64,000 nt of DNA. Source: Alphaproteobacteria bacterium. GTDB taxonomy: Bacteria > Pseudomonadota > Alphaproteobacteria > Micropepsales > Micropepsaceae. Shown piece by piece: positions 37,359-46,302 of this stretch. Location of the stretch: positions 1 to 64,000 of the forward strand of contig JAICHV010000003.1 of NCBI GenBank assembly GCA_025924715.1, read 5' to 3'. Position numbers and translations under genes: made by a program. The notes under the pieces were generated by a model. It saw only the letters and a program-made list of their open reading frames with translations, was not told the DNA's origin and made no database searches. How positions within the stretch are numbered: position 1 is the first letter of the stretch; every line of letters begins with the position of its first letter.

Positions 37359-38576
37359 TCAGGACAGGCACCCGCGCAGAAATCGCCCCGCCCGCTCAAG
37401 ATGGAACAACAGGCGGGGCTGTTGCAGCCGGCACCACAGCAAGGCCTCGCCGGGCGCGGCAAGCGAGCGCTTGTAGCGGGCCTCGCCGGCAAGAAAGTCG
37501 TAAACTTGAAATCCGGCGCGCATCGCGCGCCCAATGGCCAGGTAATGCATCACCAGCCCGGGATGATGGCGATTGTCGGGTCCCCGCTGCCAGCCGGTCT
37601 GATAGGACAGGACGCGGCCGCGATAGAGGAAATTGTATAAATAGCCGAACGGTATTTCGCCCGCGGTGACGGCGATCAGTTCCGCCTCGCCGCGCGGCAC
37701 GGCCACCGCCAGCAGCCGCCGGTGAAAGGCTTGGCGCGCCGGCGTGGAAAACGCCCCCTGCCCGCCACGGCGATCGAGATTTTGCAGGTGGCCCAAAAAT
37801 TCCTGCGCTTGCGCGGCATCGCGGGCCGGCGTCAGGGTCAGCGCACCTTGCGCCTCCGCCAAGCGCAAGGCCCGGCGCAATTGCCCCCGGCTATTTGCCG
37901 AAAGCGTCGCCATCACCTCGCCGCCGGCCGCCTTCAGCGCCGCCAAGTCGATGGCAAAATCGGGGGCGGCGTGATCGATGACGCAGTCCAGCCCCGCCGC
38001 CCGCGCGCTTTCGACAAACCCGCGTGAAACACCGGGCAGCACACATTCCTGCCAGCCCGCTTGGTCCCGCAGAAAAGCGAACAAGGCGGCCAGCACATCC
38101 GGGCCCAGGCCGCGCCGCAACAGGACGCCGTTATATTCGATGGCAAGGCGGTCGAGATCGGGATCCCCTGCCGCGTTCAAATGCCATTGCCGGCTTCGCA
38201 CCACCGCATGGCGCCGCACGGTACGGGGAACAAGTACGGCCAAGCCGGCCGTCTCAGCCCCGTCGCGAATACGCAGGAGCAAGCATGGTGCTTTCAGGGA
38301 TTGCAGCCAGGTTCCGATCCAACTCCAGGACAGAAAAAAGCTGCCATCGGCATTTTCTTCCAGGGCGCGCCATTGCGGCTCCAGCGCCGCGACATCGCCC
38401 ACGGGAGCGATTTCGAAACGCCATCGCCCCGCCGCGCTCAATTCAGATGCCGGATCAGCAGGGGCCCCAGCAGGTTGGCGAGGGTCAGCGGCATCTGCTT
38501 CCAGCTTTCCACAAAGAAGCGATATTTGGGACTGGCGGAATTGTTGTCCGGCAGGCTGGCGCCGTCGCGCAGCCAA
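37359..38576 (-). CDS. GNAT/CelD-like acetyltransferase in EPS locus
   Basis: WRFEIAPVGDVAALEPQWRALEENADGSFFLSWSWIGTWLQSL; GEIPFGYLYNFLYRGRVLSYQTGW...HPGLVMHYLAIGRAMRAGFQVYDFLAGEARYKRS. Confidence 0.8.
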   Translation of the reverse strand: MAARRRQPAGQQFRQSQISLLCGKLEADAADPRQPAGAPADPASELSAAGRWRFEIAPVGDVAALEPQWRALEENADGSFFLSWSWIGTWLQSLKAPCLLLRIRDGAETAGLAVLVPRTVRRHAVVRSRQWHLNAAGDPDLDRLAIEYNGVLLRRGLGPDVLAALFAFLRDQAGWQECVLPGVSRGFVESARAAGLDCVIDHAAPDFAIDLAALKAAGGEVMATLSANSRGQLRRALRLAEAQGALTLTPARDAAQAQEFLGHLQNLDRRGGQGAFSTPARQAFHRRLLAVAVPRGEAELIAVTAGEIPFGYLYNFLYRGRVLSYQTGWQRGPDNRHHPGLVMHYLAIGRAMRAGFQVYDFLAGEARYKRSLAAPGEALLWCRLQQPRLLFHLERAGRFLRGCLS

Positions 38577-39487
38577 TATTCATATTCCAGCCATAGCGGC
38601 TCGAAGCCCCAGTTCTTTTTGAAAGAGAATGCCCCGGTGCCCACTTTGCTGCGCCCGAAATCGAAACGCCGCAAGCCGCGCTCGGCCGCATGGCGCATCA
38701 CCGCCCAATACATCAGATCGTTGGCGCCGGATTTGCGGGCGGCGGCCAGCCCGCCGCCATAATAGGGCAGCACCGTATCCTTATAGGTGAAATTCAGCAC
38801 CGCGCTCACATCGCGTCCCGCTTCGCTGACCACCATGACATCGCAGGCGCCGGGGAATTGCTGGAACAGGGCGCGGAAATAGGCTTTCGAAAAAACCGGC
38901 GTTCCCAGATTGTGAACGCTGGCGGCATAGATCGGATAGAAACGCTCGGGATCGTTGACCACCTCGGTGCGCAGGTCCCCTTGCAAGGTTTTGCGCAGCA
39001 CGGCGCGCTGCTTGCGCGGAATGCGCGTCAGATCGGCGTCATGATCGGTGGAAATTTCGCGGGCAAAGGTGGCGTAAAGACCGGACTTGACTTGCCAGCC
39101 CGGCCGGCTGGCGGTGCGGCTGCGATATTCGATATAGCGGCTGGCGGTGCTGTCCATCAACTCGCGTGCCGCGCCGTCAAGCGCGGCGCGGGACGCCTCG
39201 TCCTGCGCGACCGGGCCGCCCTCGACGCAGAACGGGGCGGAGATCAAGCCATGGCCGAACAGCAGGCTCTTTTGTTCCACCAGCGGCAGCACGCCGGTGA
39301 TGCGGCCCTCGCGCTCGGCAAACAAATAATGGGTGCGCAGCCGAAAAACATCCTCGAAAATCCGCCGCCACCCGGAGAGATGAAAGAAGGTCCCTTCGCC
39401 CCGCTCGGTCAGGAATGCATCCCAGGCGGCGGTTTTCGGGTCCGCGAGGCGATGAATGCGTGGCGGATCGCCGGCGGACGTGACCAT
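38438..39487 (-). CDS. XrtA-associated FemAB-like protein
   Basis: AWDAFLTERGEGTFFHLSGWRRIFEDVF, DVSAVLNFTYKDTVLPYYGGGLAAARKSGANDLMYWAVMRHAAERGLRRFDFGRSKVGTGAFSFKKNWGF. Confidence 0.88.
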   Translation of the reverse strand: MVTSAGDPPRIHRLADPKTAAWDAFLTERGEGTFFHLSGWRRIFEDVFRLRTHYLFAEREGRITGVLPLVEQKSLLFGHGLISAPFCVEGGPVAQDEASRAALDGAARELMDSTASRYIEYRSRTASRPGWQVKSGLYATFAREISTDHDADLTRIPRKQRAVLRKTLQGDLRTEVVNDPERFYPIYAASVHNLGTPVFSKAYFRALFQQFPGACDVMVVSEAGRDVSAVLNFTYKDTVLPYYGGGLAAARKSGANDLMYWAVMRHAAERGLRRFDFGRSKVGTGAFSFKKNWGFEPLWLEYEYWLRDGASLPDNNSASPKYRFFVESWKQMPLTLANLLGPLLIRHLN

Positions 39488-39495
39488 GCAGGTTT

Positions 39496-41139
39496 TCAGA
39501 AATTGTAGCGCAAGCCTGCGCCCAGTTGCAGATCGCTGGTATTGCCGGCGGAAATGACGGTGAAATTCCTGGCATCGCGGCTGATGTAATTGGCCTGGCC
39601 GTTGATCGACCAATTCTCCGCCAGAGCATAATTCAGCGTGACGTTGAAGCCGGCGATCTTGTCGATGCCGCCGAACTCATGGGCGATGGAATAATCGCCC
39701 CGGATCGTGGCGCTGAACTCGTGGCTGAGTTCATGGGTCAGGCTGACATCGCCACCATAGATGGTCTGGCGCAAACTCCCCACCGTGACGGGCAACAGGT
39801 AATCGCGCACGCTGCCATAAGCCGTTACCGTATAGGTCCAGCGGGGCATTTTGTGCACCAGAGAGGCGGTCGCCGTGCGATAGCGCGACATCGCATTGTC
39901 CAGCGCCAGGCCGTCGAGCGGCGCGATATCGACGGGGGCGCCGGTGTTCGGGATCAGCCCCGTCAGCAAGGCCTGGTCGGGCAGATTGCTGCCGCTGAGC
40001 GAAAAACCACCTTGGTCCGCGCTGAGGCCGTTAAGACCCATCAGCAGACGTTCCTGCGGCGTGGTGACGGTGTCGTCCACCGTGGCGGTGACCGCGCTTT
40101 CGGCCGTTACTTGCCACAGCAGCTTTCCGGTATAGGAATCGAAATTATACTGCCGCCCGTATTTGGCGAGCAGCTCAAACGAATTGTCCAATTCGTAGGA
40201 AAAACCGCCCATTGCGATGATGCCGGAGATATTGTGATTGAGCGTCGGCCGGGACGCATAGTTGCGGTAGCCGACATTGCCGACCAACGCGAAATTGCGG
40301 TCGAGGTGATATTCGAGCTCCGCCTGGCCAATCCGCTCTCTTTGCGAAAAGGCGCCCTGCGCGGAATCGGTCCCCGACGCGATCAGAACCCATTTCAGGC
40401 GCCCGAAATTTTCGCCGCTGGTAATACGCTCGCTTACCGTGGTCGCTTGCGCGCTGCTGGGCGTACCAAAGGGGAAAAGGGCAGCCGGCGGGTTGTTGCC
40501 GAGCGTGGAAAAGAATTGTCCGCTCTGCTGGATGCTGAGATCCGACTGGGCATAGCCGTCGAGCTGCAGCAGGAAGTCTGGGGACACCAGATAGCCGTAA
40601 GCATTGCGGCTATTGCCGCTGGCCGAATTGCCGTTTCCGGCATCGAGCGGTCCCAACCGGGTGATGAAGGTAGGCCAGGCGAAGGCGCGCCCGGTTAGAT
40701 ACAAATGCTCCGGAACCAATTCGGCATGGCCCAGGGCATTGAGATAATTCTGAATCGAGTTCAGGTCCGGGTGGTCCGGATGGTAATTGGCGTTCAGGCC
40801 ATAGGCGAGATCGCCGACAAAATGGGCGCTCTGTTCATGGGCCCGCAAATCCACCCCGCCCTGGACGCTGCCGCCGGAGCCGCCGGAGCCGCCATTGCCC
40901 CCCCCCGCGAGGTCGGAATCGTAAAGTCCGCCCAGATATGCGGCGCCGTCGACGAAGAAAGGCCGGCTCGCGGCGGCCACGGCGGCGTCTTCAGCATCCG
41001 GCTTACTGCCGGCATCCACCTCGGTGCCCTGGGAGGGCGTTTGCGCCCTGGCCGCCGGTACGACAATTCCAAATAGCGAAAGGGCCGCCCAAAGGCAGCC
41101 TCTCAGCGCCGACCGCGCGCCGCGCCCTGCATTCATCAC
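39496..41139 (-). CDS. XrtA/PEP-CTERM-associated outer-membrane beta-barrel protein
   Basis: 547 aa; signal peptide, alternating amphipathic strands, terminal aromatic residue (LGAGLRYNF); next to export protein gene. Confidence 0.8.
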   Translation of the reverse strand: MMNAGRGARSALRGCLWAALSLFGIVVPAARAQTPSQGTEVDAGSKPDAEDAAVAAASRPFFVDGAAYLGGLYDSDLAGGGNGGSGGSGGSVQGGVDLRAHEQSAHFVGDLAYGLNANYHPDHPDLNSIQNYLNALGHAELVPEHLYLTGRAFAWPTFITRLGPLDAGNGNSASGNSRNAYGYLVSPDFLLQLDGYAQSDLSIQQSGQFFSTLGNNPPAALFPFGTPSSAQATTVSERITSGENFGRLKWVLIASGTDSAQGAFSQRERIGQAELEYHLDRNFALVGNVGYRNYASRPTLNHNISGIIAMGGFSYELDNSFELLAKYGRQYNFDSYTGKLLWQVTAESAVTATVDDTVTTPQERLLMGLNGLSADQGGFSLSGSNLPDQALLTGLIPNTGAPVDIAPLDGLALDNAMSRYRTATASLVHKMPRWTYTVTAYGSVRDYLLPVTVGSLRQTIYGGDVSLTHELSHEFSATIRGDYSIAHEFGGIDKIAGFNVTLNYALAENWSINGQANYISRDARNFTVISAGNTSDLQLGAGLRYNF

Positions 41140-41183
41140 TCACCCCCTCGCGCCCGGCGAACAGCCCCCCGGGCCCCTCCGAA

Positions 41184-41831
41184 CTAGAAATAGCTTTCCG
41201 GAATAATGAGAACATCTCCCGGCCTCAAGGCCACGTTCGCACGAATATCCCCGTCTTTCAAAAGATCGTCCAAATGCAGCGGTACGCTCTGCTGTTTGCC
41301 GTCCGCGCTGCGCACCAGCACGGCGCGATTGCCGGCCGCATAAGGCGTGAGGCCCCCCACCGCGATCATGGCATCCAGCACCGTCATGTCCTGGCGATAG
41401 GAGATCGAATGAGGCTTGGAGGCCTCCCCGACGACGCGGACCTGTTGCGAGTAGGGACCGTTGAAATCATTGACGATTACGGTCACGACCGGATCGTTGA
41501 CATAGGCCTTGAGGCGGGTTTCGATGGTACGGGCCAATTGGGTCGGCGTCTTTCCCGAACAGTCGATGTCCTCGGCCAGGGGGATGGAAATCCGTCCATC
41601 GGGGCGCACCGGCACTTTTACCGACAGTTCCGGGTTGTGCCACACAAACACCTCCAGCGAATCACCGGGGCCTAGAATATAATTGCCGGTGTAACTGGGT
41701 GTCACGTCGGCCGTCCGCACCGTCGTCCCGTTCGGGGCGCAGGCGGCCAGGCTCGTCATGGCCGCCAAAGCACCACAGAAAGCGATTTTGGCGATGTTTG
41801 ACTTGGCGATCAGCCGATCCAGCACAATCAT
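41184..41831 (-). CDS. XrtA-locus polysaccharide export lipoprotein (Wza/EpsE family)
   Basis: Lipobox-like AMTSLAAC; YILGPGDSLEVFVWHNPELSVKVPVRPDGRISIPLAEDIDCSGKTPTQLARTIETRL; SLBB-like VGGLTPYAAGNRAVLVR. Confidence 0.92.
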   Translation of the reverse strand: MIVLDRLIAKSNIAKIAFCGALAAMTSLAACAPNGTTVRTADVTPSYTGNYILGPGDSLEVFVWHNPELSVKVPVRPDGRISIPLAEDIDCSGKTPTQLARTIETRLKAYVNDPVVTVIVNDFNGPYSQQVRVVGEASKPHSISYRQDMTVLDAMIAVGGLTPYAAGNRAVLVRSADGKQQSVPLHLDDLLKDGDIRANVALRPGDVLIIPESYF

Positions 41832-41902
41832 GGCAATTCTCCCCTAGGAAATAAGGTGGCAGCGTTTATTAATGTACGAAATCATACATAGAGAGAGGTC
41901 GG

Positions 41903-42115
41903 TCAGGCGCGTTTGCGCCGATGCGTGTGCGTCGCCGAGGAGGCGCCGTGCGGATGACGAAGTTCATAGGCGGAGCGTTCGAGCGCCGCGGCAAAATTCT
42001 GCAGGTCGGTCACGGTCTGCGGTTCGGTAAAGCCGCTCGCAAAAACACGGGCATCCGCCGCCTCGCGCGCCAGCGCGCGAGCGGTCTGAAGATTATGGGA
42101 ACGGTGCTGCATCAT
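41903..42115 (-). CDS. Small hypothetical protein
   Basis: 70-aa ORF isolated between export gene and PEP-CTERM gene; no recognised family. Confidence 0.4.
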   Translation of the reverse strand: MMQHRSHNLQTARALAREAADARVFASGFTEPQTVTDLQNFAAALERSAYELRHPHGASSATHTHRRKRA

Positions 42116-42216
42116 TTGCCTCCGTGGCTTAAACGCTGCTCCTACCAGAGCGTTCCACGGCGCAAATCGGCGGTGTCAACGCCGCATACAGGCGCCGCTG
42201 CCACGCCGGCCAGCCT

Positions 42217-42231
42217 GTCAACGCGATTGAC
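42217..42231. promoter_or_regulatory. Candidate activator (PrsR) upstream site, perfect dyad GTCAACGCGATTGAC
   Basis: GTCAA-N5-TTGAC located 53 bp upstream of the sigma-54 -24 element; related sequences at 16727 and 21245. Confidence 0.45.
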
Positions 42232-42283
42232 GGTCCGCCGCTGCCCCTCTCGTAAGCCCTTGTTTTCGAACACCCCGAAGAAC

Positions 42284-42298
42284 GGCATGGCGCTTGCA
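42284..42298 (+). promoter_or_regulatory. Sigma-54 (-24/-12) promoter
   Basis: GGCATGGCGCTTGCA: GG-N10-GC spacing, close to TGGCACG-N4-TTGCW. Confidence 0.75.
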
Positions 42299-42336
42299 AC
42301 AGTGGGTCCCTAGGCAACCTTCACTGGAGTATGACA

Positions 42337-43185
42337 ATGCTTTTCAAGAAATCACTTCTGGGAGCCGCAGCGGTGCTGATGCTCTCGACGGGTGCTGCCA
42401 TGGCGGTCCCCACCGCCACGGTGGACGGGATCACCATCCCGATCGACAGCGCATCGGGCGGCGCGGTGTTCTCGGTGCAGACCGATACCGAGAGCTTGCT
42501 CTTGGGCCCGGGTAGCATTCTTCAAGGTGTGGGTATCGTCAACCAGATCAAGGATGCTCCCAGCAACACCGTCACCTATGGCCAACCCTGCTATACGGTC
42601 GGCTGCGCCGGCACCTTCCTCACCGATGCCTTCAAAAATTTCGTGGTGCGGACGACTCAGACCAATACCGACGGCACGACGACGGTTTTCCTCACGGGCG
42701 GGCAGCTGAACTACTACGTGCAAAGCTCAATGCCCAACCTGAACACCGGAAACCAGCTGACCGATATAGCCAATGCTTCGGCCGGTACGCTGTTCCTGTC
42801 TCTTCTGCCGGCGCCGATTGACGAGTTCAATGACACCTTCACCATCATCATCCCCGGCTCAGATTTGGGGAACTTCTCCGGGGTTGCGCAGGGTCAAGGC
42901 TACCTCAATGTCACTGGCGGCGACGCGGCAACCAACTTCAACACCAATTCGTTCGCGACCGGCGGCACCGGCCCCTACACTGGCACAGTGGCGGACATTA
43001 AATTCGTGGGAAATGCCAACCTGATAACCGGAGCCAGCGTAACTCCGGACTTCCCCGTCACCGGCAGCGACGACACCTTCTCCAACACGGTGCCCGAGCC
43101 TGCCTCTCTGGCACTTCTCGGCGCGGGTTTGTTCCTGCTCGCGTGGTCTTTGAGGCGTAAGTCCTCATCGCCAACGGCGATCTAA
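42337..43185 (+). CDS. PEP-CTERM sorting domain-containing protein
   Basis: Signal peptide MLFKKSLLGAAAVLMLSTGAAMA; C-terminus VPEPASLALLGAGLFLLAWSLRRKSSS (PEP, TM, Arg-rich). RBS ggag fits ATG 42337 better than 42331. Confidence 0.93.
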   Translation: MLFKKSLLGAAAVLMLSTGAAMAVPTATVDGITIPIDSASGGAVFSVQTDTESLLLGPGSILQGVGIVNQIKDAPSNTVTYGQPCYTVGCAGTFLTDAFKNFVVRTTQTNTDGTTTVFLTGGQLNYYVQSSMPNLNTGNQLTDIANASAGTLFLSLLPAPIDEFNDTFTIIIPGSDLGNFSGVAQGQGYLNVTGGDAATNFNTNSFATGGTGPYTGTVADIKFVGNANLITGASVTPDFPVTGSDDTFSNTVPEPASLALLGAGLFLLAWSLRRKSSSPTAI

Positions 43186-43198
43186 CTCCAGAAGAAGG

Positions 43199-43234
43199 AA
43201 AAGGCGGTTCCATTTATGGAACCGCCTTTTTTTT
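43199..43234 (+). terminator. Strong rho-independent terminator of the PEP-CTERM gene
   Basis: AAAAGGCGGTTCCA-TTTA-TGGAACCGCCTTTT followed by T tract. Confidence 0.93.
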
Positions 43235-43517
43235 ACCCGCTCCGACAGTCGCTTGTAAATCTTCAGCAAGAAATCATTGCTACCATGGAGATGTTGCGAA
43301 GTTCCCTGCGAGGCGTGCACCGAGGATGGCGAAGCTCTTCGAATTCCGGCCAAACGACAGAGCACTCGCGCCGATCACCCCAAGCCTCAGCTATTTCAAC
43401 TCCCGCCCCGGGCACAAATTTGCCCAGATTGCATGTCGATACTCTGCGCGTCGGAGGGATCGACGCGGTTGGCGGGAGTGCGCCAGGGTCGGTGTTTGCG
43501 CCAGCCAGACAGCCGAA

Positions 43518-44280
43518 AATGCTCGCAAAGGGGGCCAATAATATGCAGGTGCAGATGCAGGCCGCATCGCCGTCATGGCGCGGCGCCCAGGAAAGCCTTC
43601 TGGATCGATACAATCAGGACTTCCGCTGCGTGACCGCGGACACGCCCGATCTTCTCCGCCAGGCTTATGAAACCCGCTACCAGGTCTATTGCGTCGAAAA
43701 CCCGTTCGAGAACCCCGAGGAACATCGCGATGGACGCGAAACCGATCCGCTCGACGCGGTCTCCGCCCATAGCGTATTGATCGCGGGCAGCGAAGTGATC
43801 GGAACGGTTCGCCTGGTTCTTCCCCACCCCCGGCTGCCGTTCAGTTTCGCTGTCAAGCGGATCATCAGCCATTTCGGGACGAGCTTGCCCATTCCGGTCA
43901 TGTCGACGACGGAAGTTTCCCGCTTCAGCATTTCCAAGTCGCGCCGCAGCATCGGCAATACCGTCCCCCTGCACCGCGAGCGCCCGCCAGCCATGCGCCC
44001 GGCCGAACCGCTGATGAGCCTGGGCCTGATCCAGGGACTGGTGCGGATGAGCGGGCAAAACCGCATCACCCATTGGTGCGCCGTGATGGAACCCAAACTG
44101 CTGCGGATGCTGGCCGCCATGGGCATTCATTTTCAGCCCGTAGGACCGCTGATCGAATATCATGGCTTGCGGCAATTATGTTATTGCCGTGTCGCCAGCG
44201 TCCTTGAAAATGTCCGGCTGGTACGTCCAAGCTTTTGGGAAATCATCACCGACGGGGGAGCTTTGGTCCCCACGGACTGA
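43518..44280 (+). CDS. PEP-CTERM/exosortase system-associated acyltransferase (N-acyl amino acid synthase-like, autoinducer-synthase fold)
   Basis: LLRQAYETRYQVYCVENPFENPEEHRDGRETDPLDAVSAHSVLIAGSEVIGTVRLVLP; C-terminal HWCAVMEPKLLRMLAAMGIHFQPVGPLIEYHGLRQ. Exact start uncertain (43518 or 43542). Confidence 0.88.
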
Positions 44281-44292
44281 GGTGGGGGCCGC

Positions 44293-46167
44293 ATGGCCGA
44301 ACCGACTTACTTTCCGTTCTTGAAAGCCTTCGACCGCAACATCGGTTGGCTGACGGAATGGGAGCAATTGGCTCTCAAGGGAAAACGGGTGGCGATCGCC
44401 GGCATGGGCGGCGTCGGCGGATTTCATCTCCTCACCCTGGCGCGGCTGGGCGTGGGCGGTTTTTCCATCGCCGATTTCGACCGTTTTGATGTCGAGAATT
44501 TCAATCGCCAGGTGGGCGCCAATATGGGCACCATCGGGCGGCCCAAGGTCGAGGTGCTGGCGGAGATGGCCAGGGCGATCAATCCCGACCTGGATCTGAG
44601 GCTCTTTGCGGAAGGCGTGCAGGACAGCGATATCGATCAATTCCTGGATGGCGCCGATCTGTTCATCGACGGCTTCGATTTTTTTGTCCTGGGCATCCGC
44701 CGCAAAGTCTTCGCCCGCTGCCAGGAACTGGGAATCCCGGCCCTGACGGCGGCGCCGATCGGGATGGGCGTCGGCTTCGTCGCTTTCACCCCCGGCGGCA
44801 TGGGCTTTGAAGAGTATTTCCGCTTCGAGGGCCGCTCCGAGTTACGGCAATATGTCCATTTTCTGCTAGGCATGGCGCCAAAGGCCATCCATCGGCACTA
44901 TTTGGCGGATCCCAGCCGGCTGGATTTCGCCCGCAAGAAAGCGCCCTCCACCATCGTCGGGGTGCAGCTCGCCGCCAGTGTGACCGCCGCGGCCGCCGTC
45001 AAGCTGTTGCTGGCGCGCGGCAGCGTCGAGCCAGCGCCGCACCATCATCATTATGACGCCTATCTGGCCAAGCTGGTGACGACCAATTTGCGCTGGGGCA
45101 ATGCCGGGCCGCTGCAGCGGTTCAAAGCCGATATGGCGGAAAAGGCCTTCCAACGCTTGGCGCAAATGCCGCCGCAACCTCTGCCGGTCCGCCCCGCCTC
45201 GACGGTGGAAGAGATCATCGATGTCGCGCGCTGGACTCCCAGCGGCGACAATTCCCAGCCCTGGCGGTTTCGCCGTACCGGCGATGATGCCTATGTCATC
45301 CGCATCGCCGACAAAAGCGCCGAGAATGTCTACGAATATGCCGGCGGCCAGCCCACGCTGCTCTCGGCCGGCATGCTGCTGGCGAGCCTCGACATCGCGG
45401 CCTCGGCGGCCGCGATGCGGCTGGACTGGTCTTATAGCGGACACGGCCCGGGCGGTTGGGAGATTGCCATCCGGTTTTTGCCCGAACCGGACCGGCGCAT
45501 CGATCCGCTCTACAGCTATATTCCGCTGCGCTCGGTCGACCGCCGTCCTTATCGCTTGACGCGCTTGCTTGCGGCGCAAAAGGACATGCTTGCTGCCAGC
45601 CTGGGACCGGACTTGGCGATCGCCTGGTATGAGACCACAGGCGCCCGGCTGGCGATGACCCGGCTGAATGCGGCGGCCACCGCCATTCGCTTGCGGATAC
45701 CCGAGACCTTCGAGATTCACAAAAACCTGATCGACTGGAATCGCAGCCGCAGTCCCAGCGGCATCCCGGCCGGAGCGCTAGGGCTCGACCGCGGCACCCT
45801 GGCCGTCATGCGCTGGGGCATGCAGAGCTGGCCGCGCATGAATCGCCTTAACCAAACGGCGGGAACTTTCGGGGCCTCGCTGCAGATGGATTATCTCCCG
45901 GGCCTGTTCAGCGCCGCCCATTTCAGCATCCGCACCCGGCTCTCGGCGGAACACCGCGAGCGGGACTTGCTGAACGCCGGCGCGGCGCTGCAGCGCTTCT
46001 GGCTGAATGCCACCAGGCTCGGTTTGGCGATGCAGCCCAGCCTGGCGCCCCTGGCTTTTGCCTATTGGGGGCGGCATGCGCTGCCTTTCACCACCGACCT
46101 GAAGATGCGCGTCGCAGCGGCCCGGCTGGAGCGCGAGACCGACAGCGTCTTGGCCGGCGGCGGCTAG
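44293..46167 (+). CDS. ThiF/E1-like adenylyltransferase fused to nitroreductase-like domain
   Basis: KRVAIAGMGGVGGFHLLTLARLGVGGFSIADFDRFDVENFNRQVGANMGTIGRPKVEVL (E1 ATP site); IIDVARWTPSGDNSQPWRFRR (nitroreductase FMN site). Confidence 0.88.
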   Translation: MAEPTYFPFLKAFDRNIGWLTEWEQLALKGKRVAIAGMGGVGGFHLLTLARLGVGGFSIADFDRFDVENFNRQVGANMGTIGRPKVEVLAEMARAINPDLDLRLFAEGVQDSDIDQFLDGADLFIDGFDFFVLGIRRKVFARCQELGIPALTAAPIGMGVGFVAFTPGGMGFEEYFRFEGRSELRQYVHFLLGMAPKAIHRHYLADPSRLDFARKKAPSTIVGVQLAASVTAAAAVKLLLARGSVEPAPHHHHYDAYLAKLVTTNLRWGNAGPLQRFKADMAEKAFQRLAQMPPQPLPVRPASTVEEIIDVARWTPSGDNSQPWRFRRTGDDAYVIRIADKSAENVYEYAGGQPTLLSAGMLLASLDIAASAAAMRLDWSYSGHGPGGWEIAIRFLPEPDRRIDPLYSYIPLRSVDRRPYRLTRLLAAQKDMLAASLGPDLAIAWYETTGARLAMTRLNAAATAIRLRIPETFEIHKNLIDWNRSRSPSGIPAGALGLDRGTLAVMRWGMQSWPRMNRLNQTAGTFGASLQMDYLPGLFSAAHFSIRTRLSAEHRERDLLNAGAALQRFWLNATRLGLAMQPSLAPLAFAYWGRHALPFTTDLKMRVAAARLERETDSVLAGGG

Positions 46168-46302
46168 ATCACGATCTTTGCCGGGCGGATCGGCGTGCCG
46201 AAACCCCGCCCCGGCTTTTGCCGTTCCACACGGTTGCCGTTTGGGGAACTATTCGAACCTGTGGCGGGTTAGCTCTCTCGATTTCGAAAGATCGGGTGGA
46301 GT

